Shown: piece after piece, positions 1 through 5,850 of the stretch | How positions within the stretch are numbered: the first letter of the stretch is position 1 | Layout: each line of letters begins with the position of its first letter | Assembly (NCBI GenBank): GCA_009845645.1 | Contig: VXZF01000233.1 | Coordinates: 1 to 8,715 of the forward strand | DNA: 8,715 nt | DNA from: Gemmatimonadota bacterium | GTDB lineage: Bacteria; Latescibacterota; UBA2968; UBA8231 | Direction of reading: 5' to 3' | Position numbers and translations under genes: made by a program | Notes under the pieces: generated by a model | What the model was told of the DNA's origin: nothing | The model's database searches: none | What the model saw: only the letters and a program-made list of their open reading frames with translations

Positions 1-302
1 CGCCGGCTCTTGGGCTTGTCACCGGAGAGGGCGTCGTCGCGCACCCGACCCTCCGCGCCCTTCCAGCGGGCCAAGACTCCTTGGCTGTGGAAGAGGTCGG
101 CGACGGTCTCGCTCATCTGTGCACCTTTGTTGAGCCACTCTATAGCCCGCTCTTCGTCGATTTTGACGCTGGCGTGCATGGGATCGTAAAGGCCCACCTC
201 TGCGAGGGCGCGACCGTTGCGGGCGACGCTGACGTGAGCAGCGACGATCCGGTAGTAAGGCTGTTTGCGTTTGCCTATTCTCTTAAGGCGAAGTTTGACC
301 AA
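1..302 (-). CDS. rpsP: 30S ribosomal protein S16, 3' end cut by the window
   Basis: Small-subunit ribosomal protein S16, which binds 16S rRNA early in 30S assembly. The visible 100 residues begin (M)VKLRLKRIGKRKQPYYRIV and continue with the family pattern: RNGRALAEVGLYDP at about 29-41, and IDEERAIEWLNKGAQMSETV at about 48-67. The start is a TTG at 302-300. It is chosen because it gives the standard S16 N-terminus and has an AAGGAG ribosome binding site (310-315) 7 nt upstream; no ATG is available there. Typical S16 is about 80-90 residues. Here the frame is still open at residue 100 with a charged, basic tail, so there is a C-terminal extension and the stop lies outside the window. It follows ffh by 25 nt and has no room for its own promoter, so it is probably co-transcribed with ffh. 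Confidence 0.95.
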   Translation of the reverse strand, partial: MVKLRLKRIGKRKQPYYRIVAAHVSVARNGRALAEVGLYDPMHASVKIDEERAIEWLNKGAQMSETVADLFHSQGVLARWKGAEGRVRDDALSGDKPKSR

Positions 303-309
303 TGCTATT

Positions 310-315
310 CTCCTT
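310..315 (-). promoter_or_regulatory. Ribosome binding site of rpsP
   Basis: On the minus strand this reads AAGGAG, a near-perfect Shine-Dalgarno sequence, 7 nt before the TTG at 302-300. It lies in the 25-nt gap after the ffh stop and is the main reason for accepting a TTG start for S16. Confidence 0.75.
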
Positions 316-327
316 GGCGAAGGATGC

Positions 328-1656
328 CTAGCCCACGAGGGGCATTCTCATTTTCATGCGGCCGCCTTTGGCGCGGCCCATCTGCTTGAGCATTTTCTGC
401 ATCATGTGAAATTGTTTGACTAGTTGGTTCACCTCTTGGACGCTGGTGCCGCTGCCGCGGGCGATGCGCTTGCGGCGGCTGCCGTTGAGAATTTTGGGTT
501 GGACTCGCTCTTGGCGGGTCATGGAATTGATGATGGCCTCGACTTGGGTGAACGCGCTATCGTCGAGCTGCATGTTCTTAGCAGCTTTACCACCTCCGGG
601 AATCATGCCCATGAGCTGGTCGAGCGGCCCCATACGGCGCACTGCTTGCAACTGCGAGAGAAAATCCTCAAAAGTGAAAGAGGCCCGGCGAAACTTTTCT
701 TCTAGCTCTTTGGCTCTGTCGCGCTCCATGGCTTGCTCGGCCTTTTCCACGAGCGAGACAATGTCGCCCATGCCGAGGATGCGCGAGGCCATGCGGTCGG
801 GATGAAAAGACTCTAGGTCTTCGATTTTCTCACCGGTGCCGACAAACTTGATCGGCCGGCCGGTGACGGAGCGAATCGACAGTGCAGCTCCACCGCGGGC
901 ATCGCTATCGAGCTTAGTCAGGGCACAGCCGGTAAACGCGAGGCGCTGGTTAAAACGGGCAGCGGTTTCTACGGCGTCTTGGCCCTGCATGCTGTCGGCG
1001 ACAAAGAGAATCTCGTGCGGCTCGACGGCCTGCTGGATGCGCTCCAGCTCGTCCATCATCTCTTCGTCGATACTCAGGCGGCCTGCCGTGTCGATGAGCG
1101 CGATGCTGCGGTGAGTCTGGCGGGCTTGGCCGATGCCGCGACGACAGATGGCGACTGGATCGACACCTGCGGGTTGGCTGAAAACGGGCACGTCGATAGA
1201 GGCTCCCAGCGATTGGAGCTGGTCCACGGCGGCCGGGCGATACACGTCGGCGGCGATCAATAGCGGCGGCCGGCCTCTTTCCTTGAATTGACGGGCTAAC
1301 TTGGCAGCCATAGTCGTCTTACCACAGCCTTGCAGGCCGACGAGCATGACGACGGTGGGAGGGTGCTCGGCGAGATTGAGCGGGCTGTTGTTGCCCCCCA
1401 GAAGGGCGATGAGCTCGCTGTGGACGATTTTGACTAGCTGCTGGCCCGGGGTCAGGCTCTTGAGGACATCTTGGCCGAGGGCCTGCTCTTTGACCCGCTG
1501 AATAAAGTCTTTGGCAACCTTGAAGTTGACATCGGCTTCGAGCAGAGAACGGCGAATCTGGCGCAGCGTATCGTCGATGTTGCGCTCGGTGATGCGCCCC
1601 TGCCCGCGGAGCGAGCGGAAGAGGTCGTCAAAGCGTTCGCTAAGTCGGTCAAACAT
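328..1656 (-). CDS. ffh: Signal recognition particle protein Ffh (SRP54 GTPase)
   Basis: GTPase of the bacterial signal recognition particle. With 4.5S RNA it binds signal sequences on translating ribosomes and delivers them to FtsY at the membrane. The 442-residue length is normal for the family. The order is complete: an N-terminal helical bundle (about 1-90), then the G domain with G1 GLQGCGKTT (107-115), G2 DVYRPAA (137-143), G3 DTAGR (189-193), G4 TKLDSDARGG (247-256) and G5 GTGEK (273-277). The M domain follows, with FTFEDFLSQLQAV (327-339), the flexible MGPLDQLMGMIPG region (342-354) and the RNA-binding segment SRRKRIARGSGTS (393-405). The tail is Met/Lys/Gly-rich, as expected. The ATG at 1656 gives the conserved MFDRLSERF start, although no clear Shine-Dalgarno sequence precedes it. 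An upstream promoter is visible, and rpsP follows by 25 nt. Confidence 0.98.
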   Translation of the reverse strand: MFDRLSERFDDLFRSLRGQGRITERNIDDTLRQIRRSLLEADVNFKVAKDFIQRVKEQALGQDVLKSLTPGQQLVKIVHSELIALLGGNNSPLNLAEHPPTVVMLVGLQGCGKTTMAAKLARQFKERGRPPLLIAADVYRPAAVDQLQSLGASIDVPVFSQPAGVDPVAICRRGIGQARQTHRSIALIDTAGRLSIDEEMMDELERIQQAVEPHEILFVADSMQGQDAVETAARFNQRLAFTGCALTKLDSDARGGAALSIRSVTGRPIKFVGTGEKIEDLESFHPDRMASRILGMGDIVSLVEKAEQAMERDRAKELEEKFRRASFTFEDFLSQLQAVRRMGPLDQLMGMIPGGGKAAKNMQLDDSAFTQVEAIINSMTRQERVQPKILNGSRRKRIARGSGTSVQEVNQLVKQFHMMQKMLKQMGRAKGGRMKMRMPLVG

Positions 1657-1697
1657 GGGCCGATGCGTCGAGTGGTAGAATGCGGCAAAGAAGCTAA

Positions 1698-1726
1698 AAT
1701 ATAAATTTAATATATAGATATAGCAA
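1698..1726 (-). promoter_or_regulatory. Predicted sigma70-type promoter for ffh-rpsP
   Basis: Read on the minus strand: a -35 box TTGCTA (1726-1721), a 17-nt spacer, and a -10 box TATATT (1703-1698). Transcription would start near 1690, giving a leader of about 35 nt to the ffh ATG. It sits in a strikingly AT-rich island (about 1690-1726) within GC-rich surroundings, between the rpe stop and the ffh start. I see no hairpin plus U-run here, so readthrough from rpe into ffh is also possible. Confidence 0.6.
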
Positions 1727-1736
1727 CAGAGGCAGG

Positions 1737-2384
1737 TCAGCCGCGCAGGTCGGCGATGACGCGGGCTGGGTCAGGGGAGTTGAAGACGGCTGAGCCAGCT
1801 ACTAGGCACTGGGCACCGGCACGGCGGCAGGCGGCTGCGTTGCCGGGATGAACGCCGCCGTCGATGCCGACGGGTATGTCTAGCCCACGGCGCTCGATTT
1901 CAGCGCACAGGTCGCGGATTTTGTCGAGGGCGGCGGGCTGGAAGGCTTGGCCGCCAAATCCCGGCTCCACGGACATGACCAAGACCGAGTCGAGTTCGTC
2001 GAGATAAGGGTAGAGGGCGGAGACGGGCGTTTTTGGGTTGACCGCGAGGCCGCACTGGAGACCGTGCTGGCGGATGGTGCCGAGTACGGCTTGGGCGGAT
2101 TCGAGTTCCACATGGACGACGAGCGAGTCGGCACCCGCCTCTTTGAAGGGGCCGATAAAGGGCAAGGGGTCTTGCAGCATCAGGTGCGTGTTGAGTTCGA
2201 GGCGGGTGGTTTGGCGCACGGCCGCGACGACTGGCAGGCCAAAGCTGATATTGGGGACGAAGTGCCCGTCCATTACGTCTAGATGGAGAAAATCAGCCCC
2301 GCCGCGCTCGACGCGGCCGATGTCTTCGGCTAGGCGGGCAAAGTCAGCGGCCAAGAGGGAAGGGCCGATGCGCGTGGCGTTCAT
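1737..2384 (-). CDS. rpe: Ribulose-phosphate 3-epimerase
   Basis: Interconverts D-ribulose 5-phosphate and D-xylulose 5-phosphate in the pentose phosphate pathway; a cytosolic, metal-dependent TIM barrel. From the ATG at 2384 the protein has 215 residues, close to the family norm. Active-site signatures are all present: Ser9 in GPSLLAADF, His34/Asp36/Met38 in HLDVMDGHFVPN, His67 in THLM, the MSVEPGFGGQ loop (137-146), Asp175 in GIDGGV and the phosphate-binding GSAVF (197-201). A TTG 12 nt further upstream would add four residues, but it lies inside the ribosome binding site GGGAGG (2389-2394), so the ATG is preferred. That ATG overlaps the TGA of the preceding PASTA gene as ATGA (2381-2384), which implies translational coupling. 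Rpe is the last gene of its probable operon. Confidence 0.97.
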   Translation of the reverse strand: MNATRIGPSLLAADFARLAEDIGRVERGGADFLHLDVMDGHFVPNISFGLPVVAAVRQTTRLELNTHLMLQDPLPFIGPFKEAGADSLVVHVELESAQAVLGTIRQHGLQCGLAVNPKTPVSALYPYLDELDSVLVMSVEPGFGGQAFQPAALDKIRDLCAEIERRGLDIPVGIDGGVHPGNAAACRRAGAQCLVAGSAVFNSPDPARVIADLRG

Positions 2385-3154
2385 GGTTCCTCCCAATTGT
2401 CAAAGGCATCTGGCTTGGGGGGTGGTGCCGCGGCACTGACGACGAGGTCGATGCGGCTGTGGCGCGGGATGCGCTGTTCGCTCGTAGGGTCTTGGGCTAG
2501 GACTGTGCCGACGCGCTTTTGCTTGTCGATGCGTTTGGCGATGTGGCCGATGCGCAATTCGTATTTGCGTAGGGTGTCCTCTACGGCTCTGATGGACAGG
2601 CCGATTAGAGCCGGCACGCGCTTGAGGGCCGCGGGTGGGCCGTTGCTGACTTGGAGGTCAACCGCACTGTCGCGGGCGAGCTGAGCACCGGGGGGAGGCG
2701 ACTGCCCGACGACAGCGCCCTCGGGGAGGGTATCTGAAGAGCGGTAGAGGATTTGGCCGATCTTTAGCTGGTTTTCCTCTAGTTGCAAACGCGCCTCGCG
2801 CAGGCTAACGCGGCGCACGTCGGGAACCTCGTAGTAGCGCGGTCCTTTGCTCACGGTCAAGACGATGCGCCGCCCTTGTTTGACCAATTGGCCGCCACTG
2901 GGGTCTTGAGTGACGACCGCATCGGCGGGAACGGTCTCGTGGTGTAGCGAATCGCCGATGGTCACCTTCAGTCTTGCTTCTTCGAGTCGGGCCGATGCCT
3001 CGGACGCGGAAAGGCCCTGGAGGTTGGGAATTTGGACGCTGGATGTGTCAACTAGGTACGGCATGATGACCGCGTCGAGTAGGATGAGGGCGATGATGCC
3101 GGCGATGAATGCGCCCGCGGCGAGCAGTCCCAAGTGGCGGAGGATGTTCTTCAC
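2381..3154 (-). CDS. Membrane-anchored protein with three PASTA domains, no kinase domain
   Basis: A 257-residue protein. It has a short basic N-terminus (MKNILRH), one transmembrane helix (about 9-31), three tandem PASTA repeats and a short Pro-rich, acidic tail (about 244-257). The repeats span about 38-104, 107-173 and 178-242. Each shows the pattern V-P-D/N/A-L/V, a helix with ...A...L, and a closing QDP or QSP motif followed by a beta strand (QDPSGG, QSPPPG, QDPTSE). The positive-inside rule puts the repeats outside the cytoplasmic membrane. PASTA domains in known proteins bind muropeptides or peptidoglycan, or act as spacers in PknB/PrkC kinases and some penicillin-binding proteins. Here no kinase or transpeptidase domain is attached. 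The GTG start overlaps the rsmB stop (GTGA, 3151-3154) and has a weak AAGG 7 nt upstream. A cell-wall sensing or binding role is inferred, not shown. Confidence 0.9.
   Translation of the reverse strand: MKNILRHLGLLAAGAFIAGIIALILLDAVIMPYLVDTSSVQIPNLQGLSASEASARLEEARLKVTIGDSLHHETVPADAVVTQDPSGGQLVKQGRRIVLTVSKGPRYYEVPDVRRVSLREARLQLEENQLKIGQILYRSSDTLPEGAVVGQSPPPGAQLARDSAVDLQVSNGPPAALKRVPALIGLSIRAVEDTLRKYELRIGHIAKRIDKQKRVGTVLAQDPTSEQRIPRHSRIDLVVSAAAPPPKPDAFDNWEEP
2389..2394 (-). promoter_or_regulatory. Ribosome binding site of rpe
   Basis: Minus strand reads GGGAGG, 4 nt before the rpe ATG at 2384 and inside the last codons of the PASTA gene. It overlaps the alternative TTG start (2396-2394), which argues against that longer start. 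Confidence 0.65.
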
Positions 3155-4467
3155 GATGCGGCCTTGCGGATGCGCGCGGCAAAACTACCATCGCCGGCGT
3201 GTTGGCCCGGTATGGTCAGTACGTAGCGGCCGGCCCAGGACTGAGCCGGAAAGTGGGCATCGACGCGCTCTAGCTGAGCGGTCGGAGTCTGCTTTAAGAA
3301 GCCCTCGACAATGGCTTCGTTTTCCTCCTCTTCCAAGCTACAGGTGCTATACACCAAGACGCCGCCGGGCCGCAAGTGCTCGTAAGCGCGTTGGATGAGC
3401 ACCTGTTGGCGTGCCGTCAATGCCGCAAATTCGGCGGGTTGGCGGCGCCAACGGGCGTCTGGTCGCCGCCCGAGTACGCCGGTGGCACTACAGGGTACAT
3501 CGGCGAGGACGCGGTCGAAGGTACCGCACCCGGGTGTTGTGCCGTCGCGGACCACCGGACGGATAGCGCGCAGGCGTAGGCGGCGGGCGTTTTCGCGCAC
3601 CCGCTTCAGGCGCGGCCGCGAAATGTCGGCCGCTACGACCCAGCCGCGGTCGGCCATGGCGATGGCCGCTTGCACGGCTTTGCCACCAGGCGCGCTGCAC
3701 AGGTCGAGCAGGCGTTCGCCCGGCTGGGGGTCGAGCAGGGCCACGGCCAAGCCGGCGTTGGGGTCTTGGACTTGAAACAGTCCCTGCTGATATGCGTGCG
3801 AGGCAAAGAGATCCGCGCCGTTTGCCGCTCGATAAAAGCCCGGCCTCGCCTCGACTGGAGCTAGGTCGAGTTCGGCGATGGTTGCGCGGCTGGCGCGCAG
3901 CGGATTGAGGTAGATGTTGAGCGGGGCGGGCTGGTTGTTGGCCACGAGCAAATGCTCGGCGATTTCGCGGCCCCAGCGGCTGACCCAGCGCTCGACCAGC
4001 CACTCGGGATGGGAGTGGTACACCGCTAGGTAGCGCGTCGGGGTCTGCTGCTGATCGGGGTAGCGAACCTGCTCGCGTTGCCGCAGCAAGTTGCGGAGCA
4101 CGGCATTGACCAGCGAAGCGATGCCGTGGTGCGTCAAGTGCTTGGCTAGCTCAACCGAGGTATGGACGGCTGCGGACTGGGGCACGCGGTCGAGCCAGAA
4201 GAGTTGATAGGTGCCGAGGCGCAGGATGTGGCGAGCCCAAGGCGAGAGTTGGGCGACCGGGCGCGCACAACAGGTGGCGATGATCCAATCGAGCCGCTTC
4301 TGCCACCGCACCACACCGAGGACTAGCTGGCGGGCGAAGCGCGCGTCGCGGTTGGTCGGCAAGCGCGCGTCAAGAGCTCGCAGCAGTTCGTCGAAAGGTC
4401 GGGCTTGCTGCTCTAGGTCGCGGAGGAGGTGTGCCGCTGCAAGGCGGGCTGGGTCGGGAGGACGCAC
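3151..4467 (-). CDS. rsmB: 16S rRNA (cytosine-967-C5)-methyltransferase RsmB
   Basis: SAM-dependent RNA methyltransferase of the Fmu/Sun family, which makes m5C967 in 16S rRNA. The 438 residues compare with about 429 in E. coli. The N-terminal part (about 1-135) is the NusB-like RNA-binding domain, including the NAVLRNLLR stretch (121-129). The Rossmann methyltransferase domain has motif I LDLCSAPGGK (254-263), the ribose-binding Asp281 in AADIS, motif IV DVPCSATG (323-330) with Cys326, and motif VI VYSTCSLEEEEN (372-383) with Cys376. The latter is the expected catalytic nucleophile, and both cysteines align with E. coli Cys325 and Cys375. The end, GDGSFAARIRK, is typical. The start is GTG at 4467, 3 nt after the stop of the upstream gene and without a recognisable Shine-Dalgarno sequence, so its translation probably depends on coupling. 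Confidence 0.96.
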   Translation of the reverse strand: MRPPDPARLAAAHLLRDLEQQARPFDELLRALDARLPTNRDARFARQLVLGVVRWQKRLDWIIATCCARPVAQLSPWARHILRLGTYQLFWLDRVPQSAAVHTSVELAKHLTHHGIASLVNAVLRNLLRQREQVRYPDQQQTPTRYLAVYHSHPEWLVERWVSRWGREIAEHLLVANNQPAPLNIYLNPLRASRATIAELDLAPVEARPGFYRAANGADLFASHAYQQGLFQVQDPNAGLAVALLDPQPGERLLDLCSAPGGKAVQAAIAMADRGWVVAADISRPRLKRVRENARRLRLRAIRPVVRDGTTPGCGTFDRVLADVPCSATGVLGRRPDARWRRQPAEFAALTARQQVLIQRAYEHLRPGGVLVYSTCSLEEEENEAIVEGFLKQTPTAQLERVDAHFPAQSWAGRYVLTIPGQHAGDGSFAARIRKAAS

Positions 4468-4470
4468 GGC

Positions 4471-5706
4471 TCAGCGCAAGAGGAGCATGGCGCGGTGTAG
4501 CTCGGTCGAATCCGTCCGCAGACGGTAGATGTAGAAGCCGCTGGCCGCGGGTGCGCCGGTTGCCGACTGGCTATCCCAGTGGACCACGTGCCGCCCTGGG
4601 GATGTGCTCGCTGCAAAGGGCGTGGCCACCTTTTGCCCCATTAGGTTGAAGATGTCGATCTGGGCAAACTGAGTTCCTCCCTCGGGGATGGCGAAGGGGA
4701 TTGCGGTGCCGGCGTTAAAGGGATTGGGGTAGTTCTGCGCGAGAATGGCTTCGCGCGGCCGCGCGAAGCCGGACGGCTCTGAGATGGACGTGGCAACATC
4801 CCCCCATACTACTTGGCTTTCAGCGCACGAGCCGTCGGCGCAGGTATTGAAAACGAGCGTGGTCGCCTGTTCGGCGTCGAGGAGCAGATAGGTCTGGCCG
4901 CGCTCGTCGCTAGTGGTCGTTATTTGCTGGGCTGCGCCGGCTGGGATGGGAATGGCCTCGTCGTTGATGAGCGCGTATGCCGGCCCTGCTCCGGGATTGG
5001 TAATGTCCCAAGTAAAAGACGCACCAGTGCGGAAGTGTCCAGCTTGCAAGAGGCGCGCCGACACGAGGATTTCGCCGGCGCTGCTTTCGGATATGCTGCC
5101 GGTACCGGCAGCAGAAAAGGAAGGGGTTTGCCTGACCGAGCGAAAGAAGATGCCATCCGACAAAGCCTGCCCGGCGGCGTCGCAGTAATTGCGCAAGAAC
5201 GCGACTTGCGGGCGGATGTCGTCGCGCTCGTTAAAGGAAGGCCCGAGCGACACCACGTCGAGGTAGATGTCTATGGGGGTGGTAGGGCTGATGGAGTCGG
5301 CCAAGGTGAAAGCCATGCTGACGAGATCGCCTTCGCCCTCTATCCCTGCACCGCCGAGGGTCGCGATGCCCCATTGGGCGGTTTGGCCTTTTATTTGCGG
5401 GGCCCCTGGGGAAACAAAGGACTTGGCCCTCGCTGTTTCGCCTAGCGCGCCCGCGATCGCGGCGATCGCGTTGGCTGGTTCCCAACTAAATTCGAATTTG
5501 ACTTGGCGCACGCCGCTCATGTTGCGCGCCGAGACGCTGAACTCCACGGTGCTATTGGCGGCAAACCCGCAAAAGGGGCCTTCTTCGCCGATGAAAATTT
5601 CGGCATTTGCATTGGGACCAGCAGCCGCGAGGCGGGGTAACGCGATGGCACCGAGGAGGACTATATAGCAAAGTAGCATGCCTTTTTCCCAAGTGATTAA
5701 GTTCAA
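4471..5706 (-). CDS. Secreted protein with cohesin-like, Ig-like and FlgD/Por-type C-terminal domains; function unknown
   Basis: A 411-residue exported protein of unknown function. Residues 1-29 form a signal peptide: Lys8, a hydrophobic core at about 11-24, and a probable cut after LAAA. Residues 33-170 resemble the beta-sandwich of cohesin-like domains (NSTVEFSVSARNMSGVRQVKFEFSW). Residues 205-300 look like a bacterial Ig-like domain (FTWDITNPG, then TTTSDERGQTYLLL) ending in a possible CADGSC disulphide. Residues 322-411 are a FlgD-like / type IX-type sorting domain: AQNYPNPFNAGTAIPFAIPE, IFNLMGQKVA, PGRHVVHWD, ASGFYIYRL. Such domains are found on surface or secreted proteins of FCB-type bacteria. 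The start is uncertain. The TTG at 5706 retains a charged signal-peptide N-region but has no ribosome binding site. The ATG at 5679 (residue 10) fits the predicted promoter better but gives an uncharged N-region. It heads the operon with rsmB, PASTA and rpe. Confidence 0.85.
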   Translation of the reverse strand: MNLITWEKGMLLCYIVLLGAIALPRLAAAGPNANAEIFIGEEGPFCGFAANSTVEFSVSARNMSGVRQVKFEFSWEPANAIAAIAGALGETARAKSFVSPGAPQIKGQTAQWGIATLGGAGIEGEGDLVSMAFTLADSISPTTPIDIYLDVVSLGPSFNERDDIRPQVAFLRNYCDAAGQALSDGIFFRSVRQTPSFSAAGTGSISESSAGEILVSARLLQAGHFRTGASFTWDITNPGAGPAYALINDEAIPIPAGAAQQITTTSDERGQTYLLLDAEQATTLVFNTCADGSCAESQVVWGDVATSISEPSGFARPREAILAQNYPNPFNAGTAIPFAIPEGGTQFAQIDIFNLMGQKVATPFAASTSPGRHVVHWDSQSATGAPAASGFYIYRLRTDSTELHRAMLLLR

Positions 5707-5721
5707 AAAATACGGCGAGTA

Positions 5722-5749
5722 AATGTACGCAACGCTAGCGTCTAGGCAA
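5722..5749 (-). promoter_or_regulatory. Predicted promoter for the secreted protein-rsmB-PASTA-rpe operon
   Basis: Minus strand: a -35 box TTGCCT (5749-5744), a 16-nt spacer, and a -10 box TACATT (5727-5722). Transcription would start near 5715, only about 9 nt before the TTG at 5706 but about 36 nt before the ATG at 5679. This is a moderate match only. The spacer contains a perfect 10-nt palindrome. Confidence 0.4.
5732..5741. promoter_or_regulatory. 10-nt palindrome ACGCTAGCGT, possible operator
   Basis: A perfect inverted repeat without a loop, in the divergent region and inside the spacer of the predicted leftward promoter; it lies 26 nt outside the -35 box of the recJ promoter. A protein bound here could affect the leftward operon. 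At 10 nt the palindrome could also be chance in GC-rich DNA. No second copy is visible in the divergent region. Confidence 0.25.
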
Positions 5750-5767
5750 GCGCACCGATCCCTCTCC

Positions 5768-5797
5768 TTGACCGGGTTTTGCCGCGTTTGATATTAT
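5768..5797 (+). promoter_or_regulatory. Predicted sigma70-type promoter for recJ
   Basis: A -35 box TTGACC (5768-5773), an 18-nt spacer, and a -10 box TATTAT (5792-5797), each one mismatch from the hexamer consensus. Transcription would start at about 5804, leaving a leader of about 47 nt to the ATG at 5851. The TTG at 5779, which opens the longest recJ frame, lies between the two boxes and so would not be transcribed from this promoter. Confidence 0.6.
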
Positions 5798-5850
5798 TGG
5801 CTAAACTGCGTCAGACTAACTCCCAAGTATATGGACTATTGAAGATACTT

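Noticed and set aside
1695..1718. Imperfect inverted repeat in the AT-rich gap before ffh, considered as a terminator
   Set aside because: The stem is nearly all A/T with mismatches and has no GC-rich core or clean U-run; the region is better explained as a promoter.
3488..4003. Open frame of 171 codons on the minus strand in another frame of rsmB
   Set aside because: Arg/Pro-rich low-complexity translation typical of an out-of-frame read; the RsmB frame carries all catalytic motifs.
4813..5445. Open frame of 210 codons on the plus strand, opposite the secreted-protein gene
   Set aside because: Antisense shadow of GC-rich coding DNA. The translation has no recognisable motif, and the minus-strand frame has a signal peptide and clear domains.
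5453..5469. Two copies of the octamer GCGATCGC, 1 nt apart, resembling HIP1 sites
   Set aside because: They fall inside the secreted-protein gene and encode an Ala/Ile stretch. Two copies in GC-rich coding DNA are not enough to claim a repeat family.
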